From Oxalobacter sp. (GTDB taxonomy: Bacteria > Pseudomonadota > Gammaproteobacteria > Burkholderiales > Burkholderiaceae_D), in the NCBI GenBank assembly GCA_012512465.1, contig JAAZED010000052.1, positions 1-18,837 on the forward strand: a DNA stretch of 18,837 bases, read 5' to 3'. The stretch's first letter is position 1. Each line of letters begins with the position of its first letter. The notes beneath the pieces are model-generated. The model was given only the letters and a program-made list of their open reading frames with translations, did no database searches and was not told where the DNA came from. Positions 7,813-16,195 of the stretch are shown here, one piece after another. The position numbers and the translations under genes are program-made.

Positions 7813-7978
7813 CGCATTAAATTGCCTACGGCAAAGTCGTTGTGCCCCAAATAGCGGTGGTGCATCAAAAATTGGGAACTTGATGGTGACCTGCTACGCC
7901 TGCGTCCCCATTTCCCGTTGCGCCCGGCTCTTTGAGCCAAAACGACTTTTCGCGGGCGGCAAATTAATTCCTCCTGAC
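7806..7978. repeat. 173-bp rod-like imperfect palindrome (candidate non-autonomous mobile element or structured RNA)
   Basis: The two halves pair in register. GTCAGGA (7806-7812) pairs with TCCTGAC (7972-7978). TTAAATTGCC (7817-7826) pairs with GGCAAATTAA (7958-7967) with one mismatch. AAAGTCGTT (7833-7841) pairs perfectly with AACGACTTT (7941-7949). Inside are two smaller hairpins: CATCAA/TTGATG (7863-7868/7880-7885) and GGCTC/GAGCC (7926-7930/7934-7938). There is no coding frame of note. It lies between the ompA terminator and the ubiG promoter. The shape suits a miniature inverted-repeat element or a REP-type unit mobilised by an IS200-like transposase; a structured RNA is the alternative. 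It shows none of the landmarks of tmRNA, RNase P RNA or SRP RNA. No target-site duplication is evident. Confidence 0.55.
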
Positions 7979-8000
7979 ACTGGTCGCCGTAAAGACAAAT

Positions 8001-8030
8001 AAAAACCCCCGCTTTTGGCGGGGGTTTTTT
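8001..8030. terminator. Intrinsic terminator after ompA
   Basis: Stem CCCCCGC (8006-8012) / GCGGGGG (8018-8024), loop TTTTG, flanked by A5 on one side and T6 on the other. On the minus strand it follows the ompA stop by about 14 bp and ends in a T-run. It is symmetrical enough to work in both directions. Confidence 0.93.
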
Positions 8031-8043
8031 GAGTCACAGGAAA

Positions 8044-8664
8044 TTATGACTGGGTGCCGCGGTTGGCAACCACTTCGATTTCTACACGACGGTTTTTGGC
8101 GCGACCTTCTCTGGTCTTGTTATCAGCGATAGGCTGTTTTTCGCCTTTACCTTCGGTGTAAACTTTTTGCGGGTCTACGCCTTTGGATACCAGGTAAGCC
8201 TTGACAGCTTCAGCACGACGCTCGGAAAGCTTCTGGTTGTAAGCGTCAGGACCAACCCAGTCGGTATGACCAACAGCAACGATAACTTCAACGTCCATGT
8301 TAGCGAGGTTGGAAACGATTTCGTCCAGCTTGGCTTTACCTTCTGGTTTCACGACAGCTTTGTCGAAATCAAAGAAAGCGTCAGCAGCGTAGGTGACTTT
8401 TTCGGAAGTCGGAACAGGTGCAACAGCTACAGGTGCCGTAGCTGGCTTGGTCAGCGGGCCATCGCAGCCTGGGACCGAGTCAGCCGGTGTCCAGTAGCCG
8501 GTATGCCAGCACAGACCGGTTGCGTTACGCGAAATAACGCCACGGGCATCCTGGAGATATGCACTGTATGGCTGATTAGCCTTGAAATCCTGTGCGGTTT
8601 GTGCCGAAGCAGAAACAGCAACAACTGCGGAAGCAGCGAAAAGAACTTTAAGTAATTTATTCAT
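8044..8664 (-). CDS. ompA: OmpA-family outer membrane / peptidoglycan-binding protein
   Basis: Exported envelope protein that tethers the outer membrane to peptidoglycan. The start (ATG complementary to 8662-8664, AGAGGAT ribosome site) gives a 206-aa precursor with the signal peptide MNKLLKVLFAASAVVAVSASA, probably cut before QTAQDF. A short N-terminal region of about 80 aa has two cysteines (LCWHTGYW and VPGCDG) and a proline/alanine/valine linker; it is too short for an eight-strand barrel. The OmpA C-terminal domain follows, with FFDFDKAVVKPEGKAKL, VGHTDWVGPDAYNQKLSERRA and GRAKNRRVEIEV. This short form next to ubiG and gyrA is the normal Burkholderiales version. The promoter is about 250 nt upstream, giving a long leader. 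Confidence 0.95.
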   Translation of the reverse strand: MNKLLKVLFAASAVVAVSASAQTAQDFKANQPYSAYLQDARGVISRNATGLCWHTGYWTPADSVPGCDGPLTKPATAPVAVAPVPTSEKVTYAADAFFDFDKAVVKPEGKAKLDEIVSNLANMDVEVIVAVGHTDWVGPDAYNQKLSERRAEAVKAYLVSKGVDPQKVYTEGKGEKQPIADNKTREGRAKNRRVEIEVVANRGTQS

Positions 8665-8922
8665 AACTATCCTCTTGGTTGAGATACCCGCAGCAGGCTG
8701 CGCATCCATTTTTTTACTTCACGATAATAAAAAAAACTGATACTCACATTTCCTCGATCTTTCGAATTCATGCGTTTACCATATTCTGACATATCGTTGG
8801 CATTTGAACAGCTTAATAAGCGCAAACTATTTTCGTTTTTTTGAAATTGTGGGATTTTTGTTGCATTTTCACAACCTAAAGCCCGCAAAAACAGCAAAAA
8901 CCAAAAATAGCGAACGTTCCTG

Positions 8923-8950
8923 ATAATAGCAAAATAACTTATGTTTGCAA
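8923..8950 (-). promoter_or_regulatory. Promoter of ompA
   Basis: Minus-strand -35 TTGCAA (8945-8950) and -10 TATTAT (complement of 8923-8928) with a 16-bp spacer. It would give a 5' untranslated region of about 250 nt, A/T-rich and with no obvious gene; long leaders are a known feature of ompA mRNAs. A GAACGTTC palindrome lies at 8912-8919, near the expected start of transcription. Confidence 0.5.
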
Positions 8951-8967
8951 TACGGATGAGCGAAAGA

Positions 8968-8997
8968 TTGTCGTTTTTTGGTCAAATTTTCCCATAA
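8968..8997 (+). promoter_or_regulatory. Candidate promoter of gyrA
   Basis: -35 TTGTCG (8968-8973) and -10 CCATAA (8992-8997) with an 18-bp spacer, placed back to back with the ompA promoter. Both boxes are imperfect, so the call is tentative. It would give a leader of about 155 nt before gyrA. Confidence 0.35.
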
Positions 8998-9074
8998 ATA
9001 AAAGTGAGGAAAAGCCGTTTCCATTTCTGATGAACGGGAAACCCGCCCGAATAAGAAAAGGAAGGGTATCGCGC

Positions 9075-9110
9075 ATGGTAAAATACCTGCTTTTGCAGGC
9101 CATCAGTTAA
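9075..9110 (+). CDS. Candidate upstream ORF in the gyrA leader (11 aa)
   Basis: ATG at 9075 encodes [11 protein letters not shown] and stops with TAA at 9108-9110. It is preceded by AGGAAGGG (9059-9066), a far better ribosome site than that of gyrA itself, with 8 bases of spacing. The hairpin CCTGC-TTTT-GCAGG (9086-9099) lies inside the ORF and covers the three leucine codons. gyrA starts 49 bp after the stop. This could be a regulatory leader peptide or a chance occurrence; no homologue is recognised. Confidence 0.35.
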   Translation: MVKYLLLQAIS

Positions 9111-9159
9111 TCGGGCCGCAAACCCAGTAAAACCGTTTTTCTGCCGGGGCAAGTTTTCC

Positions 9160-11820
9160 ATGGAACAATTCCAATTCGCAAAAGAAACCATTTCAATTTC
9201 CCTTGAAGAGGAAATGCGCAAGAGCTACCTTGATTACGCCATGAGCGTTATCGTTGGTCGTGCGCTTCCGGATGTCCGGGATGGTTTAAAGCCGGTGCAT
9301 CGCCGTGTGCTTTTCGCCATGCACGAAATGAACAATGTGTGGAACCGGCCTTACGTCAAATGTGCACGTGTTGTCGGTGAAGTCATGGGTAAGTATCACC
9401 CGCATGGGGATGCCTCTATTTATGACACCCTGGTTCGCCTGGCGCAGGATTTTTCCATGCGCTACACACTGGTGGATGGACAGGGCAACTTCGGTTCGAT
9501 CGATGGTGACAACGCTGCGGCCATGCGATATACCGAGTGTCGACTGGATAAGATTGCCGGTGAAATGCTGGCGGATATCGATAAGGAAACCGTTGATTTC
9601 GTTCCGAATTATGATGGAAAGGAAGAAGAGCCTTCTGTTTTACCCACCCGGATTCCCAGTCTTTTAGTCAATGGCTCATCCGGTATTGCTGTGGGGATGG
9701 CAACCAATATTCCACCGCACAATATCCGTGAAGTCGTGGATGGCGCCCTGCATCTCCTGAAAAATCCGGAATGCACCGTGGATGATCTGATTGCCCTGGT
9801 GCCCGCACCGGATTTCCCGACTGGCGGCATTATTTATGGTCTCTCCGGTGTTCATGACGGCTATCGCACAGGCCGCGGCCGTGTGGTCATGCGGGCAAAA
9901 ACCCATTTTGAAGAAATGGGCAGAGAGGGGCGTTATGCCATTGTCATTGATGAATTGCCCTATCAGGTCAACAAGAAATCCCTGCTGGAGCGGATCGCCG
10001 AGCATGTCCGGGAAAAACGGCTTGAGGGGATTACCGACATTCGCGATGAATCCGATAAGTCCGGCATGCGGGTAGTCATTGAATTGAGACGCAATGAAGT
10101 GCCTGAAGTGGTACTGAACAATCTGTATAAACAAACCCAGTTGCAGGACACCTTTGGCATGAACATGGTGGCGCTGCTGGATGGTCAGCCCAAACTGCTG
10201 AATCTGCGCCAGATGCTGGAGTGCTTCCTGTCGCATCGTCGGGAGGTGGTGACGCGCAGGACGGTTTATGAATTGCGCCGGGCGCGTGAGCGGGGCCATG
10301 TTCTGGAGGGTCTTGCCGTTGCATTGGCCAATATTGATGAATTTATTGCGATTATCCGGGCCGCACCGACGCCGCCGATTGCCCGTCAGGAGTTGATGTC
10401 GCGTTCATGGGATTCCTCTCTGGTCAGGGAAATGCTTTCCAGAACCGGTGAAGGTAATGAAGGCGGGATAGCCGCTTTCCGTCCGGAAAACCTGGCGGAA
10501 GGATTTGGTATCCAGACCGATGGCATGTACAAACTGTCAGAAGAACAGGCGCAGGAAATCCTGCAGATGCGCCTGCAGCGCTTGACAGGTCTGGAGCAGG
10601 ATCGCATTCTCAATGAATACAAGGATGTCATGACGCAGATTGCCGAGCTGCTGGATATTCTGGCAAGGCCCGAGCGCGTGTTGTCCATTATTGAAACCGA
10701 ACTCAATGAAGTGGTTGGCGAGTACGGGCAGGAAAACAAGGATGTGCGCCGTTCTGAAATCGAACAGAATGCGTTTGACCTGGAAACCGAAGACCTGATT
10801 ACCCCGCAGGATATGGTCGTGACACTGTCCAACACCGGCTATATCAAGTCGCAGCCGCTTTCGGAATACCGTGCGCAACGACGTGGCGGACGCGGGCGCC
10901 AGGCGGCTGCCACGCGTGAAGATGACTGGATTGACCAGATGTTCATGGCCAATACCCATGACTTTATCCTGTGTTTTTCCGACAGGGGGCGGGTGTACTG
11001 GCTGAAGGTATGGGAAGTGCCGCAGGGCTCGCGTAATGCGAGAGGCCGGCCGATTGTGAATATGTTCCCGCTGCAGGATGATGAAAAAATCACCGTGATT
11101 CTGCCGCTGTCGGGCGAAAACCGGAATTTCCCGGAAGACCATTACATCTTCATGGCGACCAGCCAGGGAACCGTCAAGAAAACGCCGCTGACCGATTTCA
11201 GCAACCCGCGAAAAACAGGCATTATTGCGGTCGGCCTGGATGAGGGTGACTTCCTGATCGGTGCGGCGCTTACAGACGGCAAGCATGATGTGATGCTCTT
11301 TTCCGATGCGGGCAAGGCGGTGCGTTTTGACGAAAATGATGTGCGTCCGATGGGTCGTTCTGCCCGTGGTGTTCGCGGCATGAATCTGGATGACGATCAT
11401 CGTGTGATTGCCCTGCTGGTGGCGGAAGATGAAAACCAGTCGGTTCTGACCGCAACGGAAAACGGATTCGGCAAACGCACACCGATCGGGGAATATACCC
11501 GTCATGGCCGGGGGACCAAAGGCATGATTGCCATCCAGACCAGTGAGCGGAATGGCAAGGTGGTTGCTGCGACGCTGGTGGATGAAAAAGATGAAATTAT
11601 GCTTATCACCACAGGCGGTGTACTCATCAGGACACGTGTTTCGGAAATCCGTGAAATGGGCCGTGCCACACAGGGCGTTACCCTGATTGCTGTTGAAGAT
11701 GGCGCCAATCTGAGCGGTCTTCAGCGCATTATGGAAACCGACGTGGAAGATGTCGATGTGGAGGAAGAGGCAGAAAATGCAGCGGCCGGCACAGAAGAGG
11801 CAACAGACACAGAAGCGTGA
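9160..11820 (+). CDS. gyrA: DNA gyrase subunit A
   Basis: Breakage-reunion subunit of gyrase, which introduces negative supercoils together with GyrB. The 886-aa product is full length. The winged-helix/tower region includes [13 protein letters not shown], and the catalytic tyrosine is Y124 in AMRYTECRL. The C-terminal beta-pinwheel domain starts after the GyrA box QRRGGRG (about residues 569-575). An acidic tail ([15 protein letters not shown]) ends the protein. In the quinolone-binding helix the sequence is [11 protein letters not shown], so the position equal to E. coli Ser83 is Ala85 and Asp87 is retained as Asp89. The start [19 protein letters not shown] fits the family although the ribosome site is weak. 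The stop overlaps the serC start by one base (TGATG). Confidence 0.99.
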   Translation: MEQFQFAKETISISLEEEMRKSYLDYAMSVIVGRALPDVRDGLKPVHRRVLFAMHEMNNVWNRPYVKCARVVGEVMGKYHPHGDASIYDTLVRLAQDFSMRYTLVDGQGNFGSIDGDNAAAMRYTECRLDKIAGEMLADIDKETVDFVPNYDGKEEEPSVLPTRIPSLLVNGSSGIAVGMATNIPPHNIREVVDGALHLLKNPECTVDDLIALVPAPDFPTGGIIYGLSGVHDGYRTGRGRVVMRAKTHFEEMGREGRYAIVIDELPYQVNKKSLLERIAEHVREKRLEGITDIRDESDKSGMRVVIELRRNEVPEVVLNNLYKQTQLQDTFGMNMVALLDGQPKLLNLRQMLECFLSHRREVVTRRTVYELRRARERGHVLEGLAVALANIDEFIAIIRAAPTPPIARQELMSRSWDSSLVREMLSRTGEGNEGGIAAFRPENLAEGFGIQTDGMYKLSEEQAQEILQMRLQRLTGLEQDRILNEYKDVMTQIAELLDILARPERVLSIIETELNEVVGEYGQENKDVRRSEIEQNAFDLETEDLITPQDMVVTLSNTGYIKSQPLSEYRAQRRGGRGRQAAATREDDWIDQMFMANTHDFILCFSDRGRVYWLKVWEVPQGSRNARGRPIVNMFPLQDDEKITVILPLSGENRNFPEDHYIFMATSQGTVKKTPLTDFSNPRKTGIIAVGLDEGDFLIGAALTDGKHDVMLFSDAGKAVRFDENDVRPMGRSARGVRGMNLDDDHRVIALLVAEDENQSVLTATENGFGKRTPIGEYTRHGRGTKGMIAIQTSERNGKVVAATLVDEKDEIMLITTGGVLIRTRVSEIREMGRATQGVTLIAVEDGANLSGLQRIMETDVEDVDVEEEAENAAAGTEEATDTEA

Positions 11821-12908
11821 TGAAGCGGCCATTCAACTTTTCAGCAGGGCCTGCCGCCTTACCGGATGCGGTGCTGGAGCAGGCTGCAGCTGAAATGCTT
11901 GACTGGCATGGCCGGGGGCTCTCGGTCATGGAAATGAGCCACCGTAGTGCCGATTTTGAATCCATTCTTGCGCAGGCGGAAAGTGATTTGCGCGATCTGT
12001 TGTCAGTGCCGCCGTCATACCGGATTCTGTTTATCCAGGCCAGCGCGACAGCCTTGAATGCCATTATCCCGATGAATCTGGCTGCCCGGACAGGGCAGAT
12101 TGCCACGATCGATGCTGTCCATACCGGGGTATGGTCCGGTAAATCAATCGAAGAGGCTCGCAAATACACCCATGTAAATGTTGCCGCGACATCCGAACCG
12201 GAAAATTTCACCCGGATTCCTGCGCCGGACACATGGCAACTGACAGACGATGCCGCCTATGTGCATATCTGCAGCAATGAAACCATCAGCGGGACGGAAT
12301 TTTTTTTTGATCCCGATACCGGTTCTGTTCCTTTGGTTGCCGATATGTCTTCCCATATCCTGTCACGCCCTGTCGATATCGGAAAATACGGCCTGATTTT
12401 TGCCGGCGCCCAGAAAAACATGGGAATAGCCGGTGTGTCAGTGGTGATCATCCGTGATGACCTGATGGGGCATGTGCTGCCGGTTTGTCCGTCTGTTTAT
12501 GATTTCAGCAATCTGGCCAGACATCACTCCATGCCAAATACCCCGCCGGTTTATGCCATATATATATGCGGACTGGTTTTCCAGTGGCTTAAAAAGCAGG
12601 GGGGGGTAACCGCAATGGAGGCGGCGGCGATCAGGAAGTCCGCGCTGCTTTATGACTGTATTGATTCCAGCGGCCTTTTTGTCAATTACGTGGAAAAAAA
12701 CTGTCGTTCGCGGATGAATGTGCCGTTTTTCCTGCGGGATGAAACCTTAAATGACGCATTTTTGACCGGGGCAACACAAAACAGCTTGCTGCAGTTACAG
12801 GGTCATCGTTCACAGGGCGGGATGCGGGCGTCGCTATACAATGCCATGCCGGCCGCCGGCGTGGAAAAACTCGTTGCCTTCATGCGTGAATTTGAGCGGG
12901 CCCATTAG
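11820..12908 (+). CDS. serC: Phosphoserine aminotransferase
   Basis: PLP enzyme that makes O-phospho-L-serine from 3-phosphohydroxypyruvate and glutamate; it also serves pyridoxine synthesis in many bacteria. The 362-aa product has family landmarks [14 protein letters not shown] (H41/R42, substrate carboxylate), W105, NETISG, ADMSS (D175), GAQKN with the PLP lysine K199, and NTPP (N240/T241). The loop that is usually GG(R/A) near residues 74-77, which contacts the PLP phosphate, reads ASAT here, an unusual change. ATG 11820 was chosen; a GTG at 11817 is directly in front. It is translationally coupled to gyrA. The gyrA-serC-pheA-hisC-tyrA-aroA order is standard in Burkholderiales. Confidence 0.96.
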   Translation: MKRPFNFSAGPAALPDAVLEQAAAEMLDWHGRGLSVMEMSHRSADFESILAQAESDLRDLLSVPPSYRILFIQASATALNAIIPMNLAARTGQIATIDAVHTGVWSGKSIEEARKYTHVNVAATSEPENFTRIPAPDTWQLTDDAAYVHICSNETISGTEFFFDPDTGSVPLVADMSSHILSRPVDIGKYGLIFAGAQKNMGIAGVSVVIIRDDLMGHVLPVCPSVYDFSNLARHHSMPNTPPVYAIYICGLVFQWLKKQGGVTAMEAAAIRKSALLYDCIDSSGLFVNYVEKNCRSRMNVPFFLRDETLNDAFLTGATQNSLLQLQGHRSQGGMRASLYNAMPAAGVEKLVAFMREFERAH

Positions 12909-12940
12909 GTTTTTGTTGTCTTGTTCCGCGAATAACTGTT

Positions 12941-12968
12941 TTGTTGCGCTGAATATATGTCATACAAT
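12941..12968 (+). promoter_or_regulatory. Candidate promoter of pheA and downstream genes
   Basis: -35 TTGTTG (12941-12946) and -10 TACAAT (12963-12968) with a 16-bp spacer. It would start near 12975 and give a leader of about 95 nt containing the hairpin at 12992-13028. Confidence 0.5.
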
Positions 12969-12991
12969 AGTTGGCATTTCTTCATATCAGC

Positions 12992-13028
12992 AAAGAGGAA
13001 TGTGATGCGAGAGAGCATCTTCCTCTTT
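12992..13028 (+). terminator. Hairpin in the serC-pheA gap: terminator or attenuator
   Basis: Lower stem AAAGAGGAA (12992-13000) / TTCCTCTTT (13020-13028), perfect 9 bp, and upper stem GATGC (13004-13008) / GCATC (13015-13019), with a 3-nt bulge and a 6-nt loop. Only a short T-run follows (CTCTTTTG). It could end serC transcripts or regulate pheA after the promoter at 12941-12968. No Phe-rich leader peptide with a clear start is visible. Confidence 0.55.
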
Positions 13029-13068
13029 TGACTGGGCGCATTTTCAACCTATTTTTCGACAGCAGATT

Positions 13069-14142
13069 ATGGAAAACGAACTCAAACCCTTACGTGACCA
13101 GATTGACGCCATTGATGTGCAACTGCTTGAACTGTTAAACCAGCGTGCCAGACTGGCGCAGGAGGTAGGCAAGGTTAAGATCGAAAAGGATCTGCCGGTT
13201 TTCCGGCCTGAGCGGGAAGCACAGGTATTAAGAGGCCTTGCCGAGCGCAATAAAGGCCCGATGGCGACAGAAGATGTTCAGACCATCTATCGGGAAGTCA
13301 TGTCGGCGTGCCGCGCATTGGAAAGACGGATCAGCGTGGCTTACCTGGGGCCGTCAGGAACCTATTCAGAACAGGCGGCTTATGAATATTTTGGCAGGGC
13401 GATTGATATTGTCCCCTGTGCCTCCATCGATGAGATTTTCCGGTCTGCGGAAGCGGGTACTGCTGATTACGGTATCGTGCCGATTGAAAATTCAACCGAA
13501 GGCGCCATTACCCGCACGCTCGATCTTCTCATGCAGACACCGCTGACCATCAGCGGCGAAAAAGAGATACCGATTGACCTCAGCCTGATGACACTTTCCG
13601 GCACTATGGAAGGCATCCACACTATCTGCGCGCATTCACAGGCGCTTGCCCAGTGCCAGGGATGGCTGAACCAGAATTATCCGCGCATTCTCCGTCATGC
13701 CGTTTCATCCAATGGCGAGGCGGCGCTGCTTGCCAGCAAGGATACCGAAACCGCTGCTATTGCCAGTGACCTGGCCGGCAAGCGCTATGGGCTGGAAGTC
13801 GTCAATGCCCATATCCAGGATGATCCGCAAAACCGGACCCGCTTTGTGGTAATCGGACACCAGAAGACCGAGCCCAGCTTCATGGATCAGACATCACTCG
13901 CGCTTTCTGTCCAGAACCGTCCTGGTGCGGTATATCGTCTCCTTGAGCCGCTTGATAAGCATGGGGTTTCCATGAACCGTTTTGAGTCGCGCCCGGCGCG
14001 TTCAGGCAACTGGGAATACTATTTCTTTGTTGACCTGATTGGCCATGCAGAGGATGAACGGATGGCTGCGGCATTAAAAGAACTTCGGGATCGTGCCGCC
14101 TATTTCAAGGTGCTGGGGTCCTATCCCATGTCCATTGAATAA
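13069..14142 (+). CDS. pheA: Bifunctional chorismate mutase / prephenate dehydratase (P-protein)
   Basis: Converts chorismate to prephenate and then to phenylpyruvate for phenylalanine synthesis. The 357-aa protein has three parts in order: an AroQ-type chorismate mutase helix bundle (about residues 1-90), the dehydratase domain (about 90-270) starting at AYLGPSGTYSEQAA with the catalytic TRF motif at 257-259, and a C-terminal ACT domain (about 275-357) with ESRP at 306-309. The ACT motif normally read as GAL is GAV (286-288), a mild change. Feedback control by phenylalanine through the ACT domain is expected from the family. The ribosome site is weak. A gap of 28 bp leads to hisC. Confidence 0.97.
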   Translation: MENELKPLRDQIDAIDVQLLELLNQRARLAQEVGKVKIEKDLPVFRPEREAQVLRGLAERNKGPMATEDVQTIYREVMSACRALERRISVAYLGPSGTYSEQAAYEYFGRAIDIVPCASIDEIFRSAEAGTADYGIVPIENSTEGAITRTLDLLMQTPLTISGEKEIPIDLSLMTLSGTMEGIHTICAHSQALAQCQGWLNQNYPRILRHAVSSNGEAALLASKDTETAAIASDLAGKRYGLEVVNAHIQDDPQNRTRFVVIGHQKTEPSFMDQTSLALSVQNRPGAVYRLLEPLDKHGVSMNRFESRPARSGNWEYYFFVDLIGHAEDERMAAALKELRDRAAYFKVLGSYPMSIE

Positions 14143-14170
14143 TCGTTATTGACCGGAAACCATAACAATC

Positions 14171-15277
14171 ATGTCGAATGTATTCGGGCCGGAGTATGTC
14201 CGCGCTATCGCGCCTTACCAGGCCGGCAAGCCCATTTCAGAAGTTGCGCGTGAATTTGGCCTTGAAGAGGCAGCCATCATCAAGCTGGCCTCCAATGAAA
14301 ATCCGCTGGGTATGCCGGCGTCTGCCAGAAAGGCGATGATGGATGCCATGGATGACGGCGGGCGTTATCCTGATTCCAACGGGTTTGAATTAAAAGCGGT
14401 ATTGTCAGCGCGTTATGGTGTGCCGGAAAACTGGATCACACTGGGTAACGGCAGTAACGATATCCTGGAGCTGGCAGCGCATGCGCTTGTTCGTCCCGGT
14501 GAGGAAGTGATGTATGCCCAATACTCTTTTGCGGTTTATCCACTGGCAACCCAGGCTGTTGGCGGTCAGGGGGTCAGTGTGCCCGCAAAGGACTTCGGAC
14601 ACGACCTGCCGGCCATGCAAAAAGCGATTACGCCCGATACCCGGCTGATATTCATTGCCAACCCGAACAATCCCACGGGCACTTTTCTCCCTCCGGCTGC
14701 TATTGAAGCATTCCTGGAAAAGGTTCCTAAAAATGTCGTCGTTGTGCTGGATGAGGCTTATAACGAATACCTTGACCCCGATTTGCAGTATGAATCAACA
14801 GACTGGGTGAAAAAGTATCCCAACCTGTTAATCTCCCGCACTTTTTCAAAAGTGTATGGCCTGGCCGGATTGCGAATCGGTTTTGGCATTGCCCAGCCGG
14901 AAATCACCGGCTTGCTCAATCGCGTCCGGCAGCCATTCAATGTGAATTCACTCGCACAGGCTGCGGCCATGGCCGTACTAAAAGACAAGGCGTTTCTTGA
15001 AAAAAGCGCAAAGCTCAATGCTGATGGTTATCATCAGCTGACAGCGGTTTTTGATGAGATGAAGCTGGAATACGTGCCGTCGTATGGCAATTTTGTTCTG
15101 GTGCGGGTTGGCGATGATGATGAAGCCGGTGCGCGGGTCAATCTTGCCCTGCTGAAAAAAGGCATCATTGTCCGTCCGGTAGGCAGCTATGGCTTGCCGA
15201 AATGGCTGCGCATTACCATCGGCTTGCCCGAAGAAAATGCAGCGGTTATCAGTGCACTCAAGGACGTGCTGGCTTAG
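14171..15277 (+). CDS. hisC: Histidinol-phosphate / aromatic aminotransferase
   Basis: Class I/II PLP aminotransferase of the HisC family, 368 aa. Motifs: KLASNENPLG near the N-terminus, ANPNNPTG (residues 163-170), DEAYNEY (194-200), and SRTFSKVYGLAGLRIGF with the PLP lysine K227. Because it lies between pheA and tyrA rather than in a his operon, its main job here is probably to transaminate phenylpyruvate and 4-hydroxyphenylpyruvate or prephenate, with histidinol phosphate activity possible. Burkholderiales often carry a second hisC at this site, so the symbol denotes the family. The ribosome site is weak (GGAAA) and tyrA follows after 18 bp. Confidence 0.93.
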   Translation: MSNVFGPEYVRAIAPYQAGKPISEVAREFGLEEAAIIKLASNENPLGMPASARKAMMDAMDDGGRYPDSNGFELKAVLSARYGVPENWITLGNGSNDILELAAHALVRPGEEVMYAQYSFAVYPLATQAVGGQGVSVPAKDFGHDLPAMQKAITPDTRLIFIANPNNPTGTFLPPAAIEAFLEKVPKNVVVVLDEAYNEYLDPDLQYESTDWVKKYPNLLISRTFSKVYGLAGLRIGFGIAQPEITGLLNRVRQPFNVNSLAQAAAMAVLKDKAFLEKSAKLNADGYHQLTAVFDEMKLEYVPSYGNFVLVRVGDDDEAGARVNLALLKKGIIVRPVGSYGLPKWLRITIGLPEENAAVISALKDVLA

Positions 15278-15295
15278 GCGCCAAGGCAGGGTAAC

Positions 15296-16195
15296 ATGAC
15301 GGTATTTCGCCATATACTCCTTTTTGGTGTTGGACTGATTGGCGGATCGCTTTCCCTTGCGCTCAGAAAATCCGGCTATACGGGAAAAATAACCGGCGTT
15401 GACCGCAATGAAAAAGCCCTTGGCCGTGCCAGGGAACTGGGCCTGATTGATGAGGCGGCGACATCGGCGACAAAAGCGGTGAGTGAAGCGGACCTGATTT
15501 TGCTGGCGGCGCCGGTTGCCCAGACCGGCACGATTCTGGCATCGATCAAGCCCTGGCTTCAGGAAACCACTATTATTACCGATGTCGGCAGCACCAAGTC
15601 GGATGTGGTGGCTGCAGCATACCAGGAACTGGGCGAGAAGGTTGGCAATTTTATTCCGGCGCACCCGATTGCCGGGCGGGAGTTGAATGGCCCGGATGCC
15701 GCTATCGACAGCCTTTTTTCCGGCAAAAAACTGGTGATTACCCCTTTACCGGAAAATACCGGGAAAGATATCGAGAAAGTGGCGATGATGTGGATGCAGT
15801 GCCAGGCAATCATCCATTTTCTTTCCCCGGAAGATCACGACAATGTGTTTGCCATGGTCAGCCATTTGCCCCACCTGCTGTCTTATGCGCTGGTTGACCT
15901 GGTGGCCCGTCACTCAAATGCGGATCTGATGTTTGAGTATGCGGCAAGCGGCTTTCGGGACTTTACCCGTATTGCCGGTTCTTCGCCGGAAATGTGGCGT
16001 GATATCTCGATGGCCAATAAAAAACAGCTGTTGCACGAACTGGACAGCTATCTGGCAGAACTGGGCCAACTGCGTAACATGCTGGCATCGGACGATGCGG
16101 CAGGTGTAGAGAATATTTATGCCAATGCACAACAGGCCAGGCTCAACTGGATCACAACGATTGAAGCCGCTGAAAAACAGGACAGGACATCATGA
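15296..16195 (+). CDS. tyrA: Prephenate/arogenate dehydrogenase
   Basis: NAD(P)-dependent oxidative decarboxylase that directs prephenate to tyrosine. The 299-aa product begins with a Rossmann motif [10 protein letters not shown] (residues 10-19). Further family blocks are TDVGSTKSD (95-103), [13 protein letters not shown] (121-133) and the helical dimer domain with [11 protein letters not shown] (189-199). It is monofunctional, with neither a chorismate mutase domain nor a clear ACT domain. The start has an AGGCAGGG ribosome site. The stop overlaps the aroA start (ATGA, 16192-16195), so the two are translationally coupled. Preference for prephenate over arogenate cannot be settled from sequence alone. 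Confidence 0.96.
   Translation: MTVFRHILLFGVGLIGGSLSLALRKSGYTGKITGVDRNEKALGRARELGLIDEAATSATKAVSEADLILLAAPVAQTGTILASIKPWLQETTIITDVGSTKSDVVAAAYQELGEKVGNFIPAHPIAGRELNGPDAAIDSLFSGKKLVITPLPENTGKDIEKVAMMWMQCQAIIHFLSPEDHDNVFAMVSHLPHLLSYALVDLVARHSNADLMFEYAASGFRDFTRIAGSSPEMWRDISMANKKQLLHELDSYLAELGQLRNMLASDDAAGVENIYANAQQARLNWITTIEAAEKQDRTS

Noticed and set aside
7806-7978. 6S, tmRNA, RNase P or SRP RNA as the identity of the palindrome
   Set aside because: The landmarks I know for tmRNA, RNase P RNA and SRP RNA are absent. The rod shape resembles 6S RNA, but the sequence does not match the conserved parts I can recall, so no RNA family name is given.
8667-8897. 76-codon minus-strand frame upstream of ompA
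   Set aside because: It sits in the A/T-rich ompA leader, has no ribosome site and ends right at the ompA start; more likely a chance frame.
10537-11832. Long open frame (431 codons) on the minus strand opposite gyrA
   Set aside because: It is antisense to the well-conserved gyrA frame, has no recognisable protein features and is rich in His/Arg/Phe as expected for a shadow frame.
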